From: Bacteroidota bacterium
GTDB lineage: Bacteria > Bacteroidota > Ignavibacteria > Ignavibacteriales > Ignavibacteriaceae
DNA length: 57,368 bases
Direction: 5' to 3'
NCBI GenBank assembly: GCA_021815365.1
Contig: JAKAGZ010000013.1
Span: forward strand, 1 to 57,368
The stretch's first letter is position 1, and every line of letters begins with the position of its first letter. Below, in pieces: positions 8,775 to 16,774 of the stretch. The position numbers were made by a program, and so were the translations under genes. Below the pieces are notes generated by a model. That model saw only the letters and a program-made list of their open reading frames with translations. It had not been told where the DNA came from and did no database searches.

Positions 8775-10172
8775 TTACCTGCTTGCTCCAACTCTCTCTA
8801 ACTTACCCCAGGTCATTCGTATGCCCAGGAATTCCTCGATTGTAGACATCAGCTTGCTGACGTCAATCATTAAAATGAAAAACATTCTGTATATCAATGA
8901 ATAGCCTACCAATCTGAACTCTTCTTTTTCAACAGCGACACAGTACAAGGCTGTTACAAGATCCAGCAGAGCCAGCCCTGCCCACCAGAAAAAGATCAAT
9001 GATGTAAAACCGAAAAAGATAGCTGCAACTATGAAGAACAGGTTTGCTGCTATATTCATTGCAGGCCAGATCAAAGCTTCATAGAACATTGTCCAGAGAA
9101 TAAATGTATCACCAAAATTTATCGTAGGATTGAACATTAATTTTTTATGTTTTCTGATAGACTGCAAAATTCCTCTTGTCCATCTGTAACGCTGCTTCAG
9201 AAGCTGATGTAATTTTTCAGGGGCTTCTGTATAAGATATTGAATTCGGCTCATAGTAAATCTTCCATCCGTTTGCTAATATCTTCAGTGTTAAATCAGCG
9301 TCTTCTGCAAAAGTATCGCTTGAATAATATCCTGCCTCTTCAATTGCTTTCTTTCTGAACAAGCCGATAGGACCCGGGATAATATTCACAAGCCTTACAA
9401 AACTTTGTGCACTTCTTGCCATATTCAAACCTTCGATATATTCAAGAGCCTGAAGATCAGTAAACAGTTTTCCTCTGTTGAGAACTTTTACGTTACCTGC
9501 AACAGCACCGATTTCTGGATTGGTGAAGTGACGCACTGCGACTTTAATTGAATCAGGTGATAACTGACTGTCACCATCCATGCACAAAACTATTTCAGCT
9601 TTTGAATGTTTTATACCTGCATTAAGAGCCTGTGATTTTCCGCCATTTGGTTTATCAATAAGTGAAACCTTAACAGATCCATAACGACCTTTCTGATATC
9701 CCACCAGCGTTTCAGCAACTTCTTTTGTTCTATCAGTAGAGCCATCATTAACAACTATTATCTCATAGTTTGAATAATTAAGGTCAAGCAAGGACCTTAC
9801 TGAATCTGTTACTACCTTTTCCTCGTTATAAACAGGAACTATAATCGAAACAAACGGGAAAAAGCCGGATGAAGCTTTATAGGTATATTGATTCACATAC
9901 ATATAAGCTAAAATCAGGATCGCAAAGTACCTGAACAACAGTACAAAAAGAAATATTACTAACGCCACAATAGTTGCATACTCAAGCAATGAGCTTGTGT
10001 TAAGAACTGTTTTAGGCATTGTATAAAGGATGATCATTATCAGAACAAGAGATAAAAAGCCTGAAACAAGAATACGCTTTATCAGCTTGCCCTCAGTATT
10101 CAGATCATTCGGCTGATCTTCAACATTTTTTAATACTATTGAAGCTCGTTTAACTGGTTGTTTTGTTTGCAT
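8775..10172 (-). CDS. Processive family 2 glycosyltransferase (PgaC/HasA/BcsA-like polysaccharide synthase)
   Basis: An integral-membrane synthase of 465 aa that would polymerise a beta-linked polysaccharide from nucleotide sugars at the inner face of the cytoplasmic membrane. Two N-terminal membrane helices (about 30-55 and 62-95) precede a GT-A domain. The family motifs are visible: VNDGSTD, the DGD of MDGDSQL, the catalytic ED in FAEDADLT, and QRYRWTRG, the QxxRW signature of processive enzymes. Several membrane helices follow and the C-terminus has the MTWGKLERVG ending typical of PgaC/IcaA-like enzymes. There is no PilZ domain. The gene follows the TPR-barrel gene after 260 bases that include a -24/-12-like motif. 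The polymer cannot be deduced; poly-N-acetylglucosamine-like is one option. Confidence 0.92.
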   Translation of the reverse strand: MQTKQPVKRASIVLKNVEDQPNDLNTEGKLIKRILVSGFLSLVLIMIILYTMPKTVLNTSSLLEYATIVALVIFLFVLLFRYFAILILAYMYVNQYTYKASSGFFPFVSIIVPVYNEEKVVTDSVRSLLDLNYSNYEIIVVNDGSTDRTKEVAETLVGYQKGRYGSVKVSLIDKPNGGKSQALNAGIKHSKAEIVLCMDGDSQLSPDSIKVAVRHFTNPEIGAVAGNVKVLNRGKLFTDLQALEYIEGLNMARSAQSFVRLVNIIPGPIGLFRKKAIEEAGYYSSDTFAEDADLTLKILANGWKIYYEPNSISYTEAPEKLHQLLKQRYRWTRGILQSIRKHKKLMFNPTINFGDTFILWTMFYEALIWPAMNIAANLFFIVAAIFFGFTSLIFFWWAGLALLDLVTALYCVAVEKEEFRLVGYSLIYRMFFILMIDVSKLMSTIEEFLGIRMTWGKLERVGASR

Positions 10173-10201
10173 GTGATTTCACTTTATTTTTTATTAAAAA
10201 A

Positions 10202-10216
10202 ACAATTATAATGCCA
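10202..10216 (-). promoter_or_regulatory. GGCAT-N5-TTG motif, possible sigma-54-like promoter of the synthase gene
   Basis: On the minus strand the site reads TGGCATTATAATTGT. It matches the -24 half of a sigma-54 promoter (TGGCA) and the TTG of the -12 half at the right distance, but the near-invariant C after TTG is T. The predicted start would be about 18 bases before the glycosyltransferase ATG. Two similar sites precede KaiC-like genes at almost the same distance. Confidence 0.35.
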
Positions 10217-10361
10217 TTAAAAAATCTCTTTTTTTCTATCTACAAAAGATTATAAACTCTTTGTTTGTAACAGTTCTGGATATATGTTTAATTTGTTTCA
10301 ATTTTGTACACAACTTTAATAAGCACAAACTGCAACTGTTATAAACTGAAGATCAGGTTAA

Positions 10362-10383
10362 GCCGGCGTTGTGTAACGCCAGC
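10362..10383 (-). terminator. Hairpin between the TPR gene and the glycosyltransferase gene
   Basis: On the minus strand the sequence GCTGGCGTT-ACAC-AACGCCGGC forms a nine-pair stem with one mismatch. It lies about 50 bases after the stop of the TPR-barrel gene. There is no run of T after it, so it is a weak intrinsic terminator at best; it may reduce read-through or stabilise the upstream mRNA. Confidence 0.4.
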
Positions 10384-10432
10384 CTAGCCATTTACCTCAA
10401 GAATTTCAAATAACTTTTATTTACTTAACTTA

Positions 10433-13315
10433 TTAAAGATTCCAGAAAGCTCCGAAGTATGCAGAGAAAGAGCTGTAACCTAGCGTGTTCTGGAAGGTGC
10501 TTCCATAAGCTATAGTGCCCTGCAATGTAAATTTAGAAGCTGCTGCCCAGCTAAAGGATCCGTAAAGCTGCCTGATGATATATGAGCTGCGAGCGATTAG
10601 TCCAACTTTACCACCTACTGAAACTTTCGTCAACTTATCTTTCGATTTGTAAAGATCAAAATCACCGAATAAACTATGAGATGAATAATTCTGCGGAGAA
10701 TAATAACCCGGACTTACGAAAGAGAAATTCAATCCTTCATATTCATAACCGATTAATACTTCGGGATAGAAATATTTTCCAAATCTCATATTTAATTTGT
10801 AGCCGCTGTTGCCGTCTGTAATATTCAGGTATGAAAAGTCAGTAGAAATTCTGAAATTGTTCTTAAAGTTATAAAAACCTGTGAACCTTGTTAAGTCAGT
10901 ATATTCTCTCGTATTAACCAGGTTAGGTGAGAATAATACCTGGGCTGCGTCTACCCTTGAAAATGAAAGTACAGCGGAATAATGATCAGGTACTTCGCTT
11001 TTCAAAAATGCATCAGCTAATGTTTTCCTGCCGCTGTTTGCATAATATGAATTGCCCAAACCAATACCCAGTGTTGTATTCGGCATCAGAGTGATCATTA
11101 AATTCCATTTAATATTATTAATATTTTCTTTCGTAGAATTATTCGAAAGCGTTGTACGATTGCCTTCAACACCTATGGTCATGAACGAAGTAACACCTAA
11201 GTCAAACCTGATTCCCTGGGTATTAAATCTGAATCCCAGGTTATCGCCGTAGTATGCGCCGTAAGGTGAAAGCATTGCGTATGAAGGGAAAGATGACAGA
11301 GCTGAGCCGAAACCGCCTCTTGGCAGCCAGCCTTCTCTCATCTCAATCATAGCAGTCTGTGAAGAATCTAGCTGCATATTTTCTTTCATCCTGTCATACA
11401 CGTCTGCAGCTTCATCGAACTGGTGCATTTTAGCATAAGAATCTCCAAGATAGAGGTTTACAATAAAATCATCTGGTTTATCTTTTGCTAATTTCTGGAA
11501 CGAGCTGAGTGCATCAACAGAATCTTCCATATAGTAATAAGTTTTTGCTCTCATCAAATCAGTATCGTAATCATAACTCTGACTTAACAGATCGTTATAA
11601 ATAGAAATTGCTTTGCTGTAATTTTTAGCACAGACATTAACGTCAGCATATTCTCTCTGCACAATGACGTTCGGTTCTGCTTTTGCCATGTATTCATCGT
11701 ATTTTGCCAGAGCCTCATTACAACGATTTTCATAAGAAAGCTGGCGTCCTTCCTGCAGAATCTCGAACAACCTTTCCTGCTCTGCGGCAATTTTTGCTAT
11801 TGCAAAATCTGATTCCAGCTTATCAAGTGTAGGATTAGTGGGGTCAATCTTCTTAATTTGATTTAAATAACCTCTTGAAGCATCAAAATCTTTTTGCTGA
11901 AGAGTTAAAGAAGCCAGTGTAAGCATTGCAGGAACATCTTTAGGATTTTTTGCAATCATATTTTCAAGTACTGGTTTTACTTTGTCCAGATCCCTGCCGG
12001 ACCAAACTGAAAGCTGTGAGCGGAATAACTGGTATTTATAATTATTTGGTTCCGATTGCAGCAGTTCATCCACTACTGTAAGAGCTTTTGAGAAATCCCT
12101 GTTCTTTGCAGATAACTGAGCATATAAATATTTTACGTCATTGTTATTACCTGAGGAAGTTTTTGCTAGATAATCATCCAGAACTTTTAACCCGCTGTCA
12201 TAATCTTTTATCCTGTCATAATATTCTGCTAACCCCATAACAGCTTTTTTGTTCGTAGGATCATTTTTTACTAAGGCTGAATATTCATTAACTTTTTCGT
12301 GATAAATCTTATCCAGCCTGGCTTGCAGGTCTGAAGAATACTGGTTGTATATCTTTACATTCGAAGTAGTATCACGCGATAAAATATCCAACTGCTCGGT
12401 TGCTTCTTCGTATCTTTTAGCGTCAACTAATTCTTTAACAAGCTTAAATCTCAGCTCATTATTATTAGGAGTCCTTTTTAATAATCTGTAATCCCTGTCG
12501 ATCGGGTATTCGAAAACTTTTCTTACAGGTCCTCTTCCTGCATTATATTTTACAGAGGTATCATTGATAGTGTAAACGTATCCATTTCCTTTAGCCAGGT
12601 CCAATCCATCCAATGCTTCCTGGAAGAAGGGTCTTAAAGCCAAAGCATGCTCGAAGGCATCAATAGAAATTTTGAACTTACCGAGCCAGAGAGTAAAATA
12701 TCCATATCTCGACCAAAGCCTGTGGTCGTTTGGAAATTTTTCTGTATATTTTTTAAGTATTGGCTCGCCTTTAGCAATGTGATTATTTTTTGCTAATATT
12801 TCAGAATACCTGATTATCTCGTCAGGGGAAGCTTCTTCTCTTGCAAGGTACTGATCATACCACTCTTCAGCAGTTGCCCATTCGCCGAGATTTTTATAGC
12901 ATTTACCTATCTCAAGATAATTTTTAGCTGCATTCGGATTTATTGCAAGCTCTCTTTTATGTCCTTCAATTTTATTATAAAGGAGAGACTGCCATGCGGT
13001 TGTAGCTCTCGAAAGGTTAGCGCTTATATCTTTGTTATTAGGTTCTAACTTCAAAGCAGATCTATAGTCATACACTGCATTTTCATAATCTTTTCTTTTT
13101 TCGTAACAGATACCGCGAAGATTATACCCCAAAGCTTCCTGCGGGCGTGCAGAGATATATTTGTTCAGCAGGTCTATGGCTTCACCATAACGCCCGAATT
13201 GCATTTGCTTTTGTGCTTCCATTCTCAGCGCATCAGCCTGAACCTGTGCAAAAATGCTTGAGGCACTCAAAAATGCAAAAAGAAATACTACAGAGATAAA
13301 TATTGTTTTTTTCAT
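10433..13315 (-). CDS. TPR-repeat outer-membrane beta-barrel protein (PgaA/BcsC/PelB-like polysaccharide exporter)
   Basis: A 960-aa exported protein with a clear signal peptide (1-23, ending SIFAQ). Residues about 25-660 are tandem tetratricopeptide repeats, such as the ALGYNLRGICYEKRKDYENA unit near residue 56. About 680-960 are alternating, Tyr/Phe-rich strands of a predicted outer-membrane barrel ending FGAFWNL. Periplasmic TPR plus C-terminal porin is the architecture of PgaA, BcsC and PelB, which take the polymer across the outer membrane. Its stop is followed by a hairpin and the synthase gene, and its start lies 14 bases after the first KaiC-like gene, so a role as the exporter of the locus is well supported by context. 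Which polymer it handles is unknown. Confidence 0.85.
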   Translation of the reverse strand: MKKTIFISVVFLFAFLSASSIFAQVQADALRMEAQKQMQFGRYGEAIDLLNKYISARPQEALGYNLRGICYEKRKDYENAVYDYRSALKLEPNNKDISANLSRATTAWQSLLYNKIEGHKRELAINPNAAKNYLEIGKCYKNLGEWATAEEWYDQYLAREEASPDEIIRYSEILAKNNHIAKGEPILKKYTEKFPNDHRLWSRYGYFTLWLGKFKISIDAFEHALALRPFFQEALDGLDLAKGNGYVYTINDTSVKYNAGRGPVRKVFEYPIDRDYRLLKRTPNNNELRFKLVKELVDAKRYEEATEQLDILSRDTTSNVKIYNQYSSDLQARLDKIYHEKVNEYSALVKNDPTNKKAVMGLAEYYDRIKDYDSGLKVLDDYLAKTSSGNNNDVKYLYAQLSAKNRDFSKALTVVDELLQSEPNNYKYQLFRSQLSVWSGRDLDKVKPVLENMIAKNPKDVPAMLTLASLTLQQKDFDASRGYLNQIKKIDPTNPTLDKLESDFAIAKIAAEQERLFEILQEGRQLSYENRCNEALAKYDEYMAKAEPNVIVQREYADVNVCAKNYSKAISIYNDLLSQSYDYDTDLMRAKTYYYMEDSVDALSSFQKLAKDKPDDFIVNLYLGDSYAKMHQFDEAADVYDRMKENMQLDSSQTAMIEMREGWLPRGGFGSALSSFPSYAMLSPYGAYYGDNLGFRFNTQGIRFDLGVTSFMTIGVEGNRTTLSNNSTKENINNIKWNLMITLMPNTTLGIGLGNSYYANSGRKTLADAFLKSEVPDHYSAVLSFSRVDAAQVLFSPNLVNTREYTDLTRFTGFYNFKNNFRISTDFSYLNITDGNSGYKLNMRFGKYFYPEVLIGYEYEGLNFSFVSPGYYSPQNYSSHSLFGDFDLYKSKDKLTKVSVGGKVGLIARSSYIIRQLYGSFSWAAASKFTLQGTIAYGSTFQNTLGYSSFSAYFGAFWNL

Positions 13316-13329
13316 AGCTCTCTTATCTT

Positions 13330-14580
13330 TTAGTGAAAATAAAGTTTGTTTTTTTCTTCTGTTTCTTCATTTGTAAGCTGTTGAAGCAGATCCTCTGCAC
13401 TTTGAATTTTTTCATCTACTTTTACAACATACACCGATATGTGCTGCAGCAGTTCGGTTAAATTAACAGCCTGGCTTAAAGGTAGATTAGCTTTTACTCT
13501 TCCGATAATGGAGTTAATGCTCTTCTGATCTTCTTTTGTAATCAGAACAATGACTTTGTTATTTAAAATACAAATCTTATCCTTCTTATCAGTAGCTAAT
13601 CTGACTGCATTTTGTAATTGTGTTATTGTCAGTAAACCTCTGTTCTCTGCTGCCTTATCCAGACGGAATGACATTACTGTGAAAACCTGTCCTGTGCTTT
13701 TATACAGCGCTATCTGATTATTTAAAATTAATCTAAAATCATTTTCAGAGTAGTAACTTGTAAAAGTATAATTTTCAAATGGTACTTCTACATCTGCTAA
13801 TGATTTATATTTCTTTTCAGTCCCGGGAACCTGCGAAGGATATTGTATAACTTCCAAGGACTTAGGTGCCTGATAATCTATCACTATACCTTTATACGGT
13901 TCAATAGAATAAGTGGAAGAAACCTGTCCTTCAGTATGCCCGATGTTGGGTGTAATAGTCATAACGCCGTTTTGAACGGAAGTTGTCTTTGCGTTTTCAT
14001 TCTTCTTAAGATAAACAACGCCTGTTGAAAAGGAAGTAAGAGTATCTACTATCGCCTGGCTGCCGGCAGCGGCTGGTTCGCCAAGTACATATAAACTTGT
14101 AATGCCGCTGTCTTCTATCGTTTCACAAGTGTTGGAGAATGACTGACGTAATATGGAAATATTATTAAAGCCTACAAAAGGAGTAAGCTCGTCGAAAACG
14201 ATTTTGCTTGGCTGATATTGTTCGACAACTGTTACAATGTCATTCATATATTCAACCAAAAAATTATCAGGATTCCCGGCTTCATATAAATCAGCAGGAG
14301 GAGCTACTCTTACTACAATTATAAGATTCTGATTCATATAATTCTGAAGATCCAGATCAATGGAAGCTGCTTGTATCATTAAATCTTTAGGACGCATACT
14401 TGTGAAATACAAACACACTTCTTTTTGTTTAGCGCATTCCATAGCGTACTGGAGGCTTAATAAAGTCCTGCCGGATTTCCGGGCACCTATCAAAAGATAT
14501 GTACCTCCCCTATAGAACCCGCCCCACACTTTATCTACCAATGGAATTCCAGATGCTATTATTTGTATTTTTTGTTTCAT
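13330..14580 (-). CDS. KaiC-like RecA-fold ATPase with C-terminal GGDEF-like region (paralogue 1)
   Basis: A 416-aa cytoplasmic protein. Residues 1-240 are a single KaiC-type domain, starting SGIPLVDKVWGG and ending in a region like the KaiC strand pair (GHTEGQ). The Walker A reads GARKSGRT (32-39), so the P-loop Lys is Arg38. Walker B is KIVFDEL (Asp130). The position of the KaiC catalytic Glu pair after strand 2 is Thr-Ser (YFTSMRP). Residues about 265-405 look like a degenerate GGDEF fold with no GGDEF or RxxD motif: a helix NDFRLILNNQIALY, a strand pair around ICILNNKVIVLI, then ISVYVV. The ATG at 14580 is chosen because it aligns with both paralogues; an in-frame TTG lies at 14592. The TPR gene follows after 14 bases. 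It may regulate polymer synthesis. Confidence 0.82.
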   Translation of the reverse strand: MKQKIQIIASGIPLVDKVWGGFYRGGTYLLIGARKSGRTLLSLQYAMECAKQKEVCLYFTSMRPKDLMIQAASIDLDLQNYMNQNLIIVVRVAPPADLYEAGNPDNFLVEYMNDIVTVVEQYQPSKIVFDELTPFVGFNNISILRQSFSNTCETIEDSGITSLYVLGEPAAAGSQAIVDTLTSFSTGVVYLKKNENAKTTSVQNGVMTITPNIGHTEGQVSSTYSIEPYKGIVIDYQAPKSLEVIQYPSQVPGTEKKYKSLADVEVPFENYTFTSYYSENDFRLILNNQIALYKSTGQVFTVMSFRLDKAAENRGLLTITQLQNAVRLATDKKDKICILNNKVIVLITKEDQKSINSIIGRVKANLPLSQAVNLTELLQHISVYVVKVDEKIQSAEDLLQQLTNEETEEKNKLYFH

Positions 14581-14606
14581 TTTATTACTCAATTTACCTA
14601 GTGATT

Positions 14607-14622
14607 GGCAAAGATTATGCCG
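14607..14622 (-). promoter_or_regulatory. GGCAT-N5-TTGC motif, best sigma-54-like site of the locus
   Basis: The minus strand reads CGGCATAATCTTTGCC. GG and GC are spaced exactly as in -24/-12 promoters, and transcription would start about 16 bases before the ATG of KaiC-like paralogue 1. The same bases also contain the inverted repeat GGCA-N7-TGCC, so an operator for a dimeric repressor is an alternative reading. Confidence 0.45.
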
Positions 14623-14712
14623 TGCTTAAGCCCTTGTAGTTCAAGATATTTTCGATATAATTTTAACAAATTACTGGATTAAAGAAATACAAATCCCTTT
14701 ATCCTTGTATCA

Positions 14713-15462
14713 TTATGCTACGCTTTTTCTTGCAGACATACCAATTTTTGGACCGTTGTCAGAGAAATCAATTGTAACGCCTTTATAAGGCTCTATATGA
14801 TATTCAGTTCTGAACTGCCCTTCAGTATGCCCGATATTAGGAGTAATGATCATCTCTCCGCCCTGCTGTTCTTCGTCTTCTTTCTTCAGGTAGACTATGC
14901 CGGTCGAAAGAGTAACCATTGAATCAACTATTGATTGTGATGCAGGGGCTGCAGGATCATTTAATACAAAGAGACTTGTAATTCCTGCATCTTCTATTTT
15001 TTCACAGGTTTCTGAGAAAATATTCTGAAGGAGATTAAAGTCATTAAATTCGATAAAAGGTGTCAGCTCATCAAAAACTATTTTAGACGGCTGATATTGA
15101 TCTACAACTGCAGCAATATCGTTTAAGTATTCAACTAAAAATTCATCACCATTTCTTTCGGGCATATCTGAATCAGCAGGAGGAGCTACTCTTACTACAA
15201 TTATCTGATTCTTATCCATATACTGCTGAAGGTCAATATCAATTGATGCAGCCTGGATCATTAAATCTTTTGGACGCATGCAAGTGAAGAATAAACAGAC
15301 TTCATTCTGGCTGGCTGCTTCCATAGCATACTGAAGGCTTAGGAGCGTCCTGCCTGATTTATGTGAGCCGACTAATAAATAAGTACCGCCGCGATAAAAT
15401 CCGCCCCATTCTTTATCTACTAACGGAATACCCGATGATAATAACTGAATCTTCTTTTGCAT
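14713..15462 (-). CDS. KaiC-like RecA-fold ATPase (paralogue 2, single domain)
   Basis: A 249-aa single KaiC-type domain, strikingly similar over its whole length to the first 240 residues of paralogue 1 and without the C-terminal extension. Walker A is GSHKSGRT, again with Arg38 in place of the P-loop Lys; Walker B is KIVFDEL (Asp131). The catalytic Glu pair of KaiC is replaced by Thr-Cys (FFTCMRP). The ribosome-binding site GAGGA lies 5 bases before the ATG. It sits between its two paralogues, with 45 bases to the upstream and 120 to the downstream one. Tandem duplication is the simplest origin. A mixed hexamer of the three proteins is possible because KaiC-type domains assemble as rings (inference). 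Confidence 0.85.
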   Translation of the reverse strand: MQKKIQLLSSGIPLVDKEWGGFYRGGTYLLVGSHKSGRTLLSLQYAMEAASQNEVCLFFTCMRPKDLMIQAASIDIDLQQYMDKNQIIVVRVAPPADSDMPERNGDEFLVEYLNDIAAVVDQYQPSKIVFDELTPFIEFNDFNLLQNIFSETCEKIEDAGITSLFVLNDPAAPASQSIVDSMVTLSTGIVYLKKEDEEQQGGEMIITPNIGHTEGQFRTEYHIEPYKGVTIDFSDNGPKIGMSARKSVA

Positions 15463-15507
15463 ATCTTCCTCTGTTTTTATTTTTAATAATTATTTTTTAA
15501 TATCTTT

Positions 15508-16365
15508 TTATGTTTCTATATCGTCCGTATTATCAAACTCATCACCATTGTCACCGAGCGTATACCCATCATTAAAAAGATTTTTACGCCCGTTACTACT
15601 ACCGCCAAATTCTTTACTGTTACCTTTTTTCATTTTACCTCTTGCAATTTCCATAACAGGTGATGAATCAACAAAATCTACTGTAATACCTTCATAAGCA
15701 CTTATCGAATAGATAGATTTAAACTGCCCTTCAGGATGCCCTACTACAGGTGTAATTATCATCTCTCCTTCTTTGGATTCATTTTCATTATTAATATAAA
15801 TTACACCATTACCTTCCTTAACAACTGTATTAACTAAGTTTTCTGAAATATTATTTGCAGGATCTGAAAGGATGAAGAGACTTGTTGCCTGGTTTTGCTC
15901 GATTGTTTCCATAGACTGCCGGAATACTTCCGTCAATGCTGCTGAATTATGAAAACCGATAAAAGGGGTAAAGTCGTCAAAGACTATTTTGTCAGGTTTA
16001 TATTGTTCAACAACTCTTGTAATTTCGTTCCAGTGAAGTGCTAATTCCTCGTCGTGCTTTCCGGTAATATCCGACATTGAAGGCAGGGCAATTTTAATCA
16101 CTATTATTAAATTTTGATTAATGAAAGCCTCCATATCAAAATCTATCGTTGCAGAATGAATAAGAAGATCTTTTGGCTTCATAGCCGTGAAGTAAAGGCA
16201 GACTTGTTTTTGTCTTGCACATTCTCTCGCACACTGAATACCTAAAATAGTTTTACCGGATTTGTGCGGACCAATCAGGAAGTAGGTTCCCCCGATATAA
16301 AACCCGCCCCAGGTTTTGTCCACCAGTGGTATTCCTGATGATAGAACGTGTATCTTATTATTCAT
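15508..16365 (-). CDS. KaiC-like RecA-fold ATPase (paralogue 3, canonical Walker A)
   Basis: First gene of the exopolysaccharide locus, 285 aa. The KaiC-type domain spans about 1-235. Unlike its two neighbours it keeps the P-loop Lys (GPHKSGKT, Lys38). Walker B is KIVFDDF (Asp130), and the KaiC catalytic Glu pair position is Thr-Ala (YFTAMKP). The C-terminal 45 residues are polar, Gly/Asn/Asp-rich and probably disordered. The ATG at 16365 is preferred although the frame stays open upstream to 16578, because MNNKIHVLSSGIP aligns with the starts of the other paralogues and the extension looks non-coding. The ribosome-binding site is weak. Likely role: nucleotide-dependent regulation or assembly of the polysaccharide machine. 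Confidence 0.85.
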   Translation of the reverse strand: MNNKIHVLSSGIPLVDKTWGGFYIGGTYFLIGPHKSGKTILGIQCARECARQKQVCLYFTAMKPKDLLIHSATIDFDMEAFINQNLIIVIKIALPSMSDITGKHDEELALHWNEITRVVEQYKPDKIVFDDFTPFIGFHNSAALTEVFRQSMETIEQNQATSLFILSDPANNISENLVNTVVKEGNGVIYINNENESKEGEMIITPVVGHPEGQFKSIYSISAYEGITVDFVDSSPVMEIARGKMKKGNSKEFGGSSNGRKNLFNDGYTLGDNGDEFDNTDDIET

Positions 16366-16391
16366 TTCGCTTATATATTTTTTTGTTGAAA

Positions 16392-16408
16392 TGCCAAATA
16401 GTATGCCA
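16392..16408 (-). promoter_or_regulatory. GGCAT-N5-TTG motif upstream of the KaiC-like operon
   Basis: The minus strand reads TGGCATACTATTTGGCA. The -24-like half is good, but the -12-like half has TTGG instead of TTGC. Start of transcription would fall about 17 bases before the ATG at 16365. It can also be read as the direct repeat TGGCA-N7-TGGCA. Confidence 0.4.
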
Positions 16409-16566
16409 GAAATGGATAGCTGTAAATGGTTATTTTTTAATAATTTTAAGTTATTTTTCGTGAACCAGGTAGATACAAAAACTTTTCTCTGTATCAGCTT
16501 GTGACAGCGGATTTGAGAAGTTCTGTGCTGAAGAAACAAAGTAATTGGACTACAATTTTCAGTATA

Positions 16567-16659
16567 GTGTTGTGTCAACCTTAAATTGCCGCTAATTCGA
16601 GAATGATATTAGCGCATTCGCGGCTATATAAAAAGAAATTCTGCATATTTGACGTGACA
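16567..16659 (+). repeat. Dispersed repeat, copy 1
   Basis: About 93 bases, beginning GTGTTGTGTCAAC and ending TTGACGTGACA, closely similar to 25258-25360 in the same orientation. The ends form an imperfect inverted repeat. The core holds the pair CGCTAAT/ATTAGCG interleaved with a second pair (GAATG/CATTC). There is no coding capacity, which suggests a small non-autonomous element or a structured intergenic repeat. Confidence 0.75.
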
Positions 16660-16774
16660 ATAGTTTGTTTGTCCCTGATTTGTTAATTTTAATAACGAAC
16701 TCATAGCACTTTTTAAGTTTTAATTGAGTTAATCTTTCCAGCAGGATAAATTTATTATATCCGGGATGATATAA

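Larger units (their letters stand above)
16366..16774. other. Divergent intergenic region with promoter-like motif and dispersed repeat
   Basis: This 409-base gap separates the KaiC-like operon (leftward) from the 7TMR histidine kinase (rightward). It contains the GGCAT-N5-TTG motif at 16392-16408 and one copy of a ~95-base repeat at 16567-16659. I see no convincing small gene in it. Confidence 0.6.

Noticed and set aside
13330-13790. A c-di-GMP inhibitory site (RxxD) in the GGDEF-like tail of KaiC-like paralogue 1
   Set aside because: The position that would carry Arg before the turn has Asp or Leu depending on alignment; no convincing RxxD is present, so binding of c-di-GMP cannot be claimed.
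16366-16578. A 71-residue N-terminal extension of KaiC-like paralogue 3
   Set aside because: The open frame continues, but the extension does not match the starts of the two paralogues, covers the promoter-like motif and the dispersed repeat, and has a composition unlike a protein domain.
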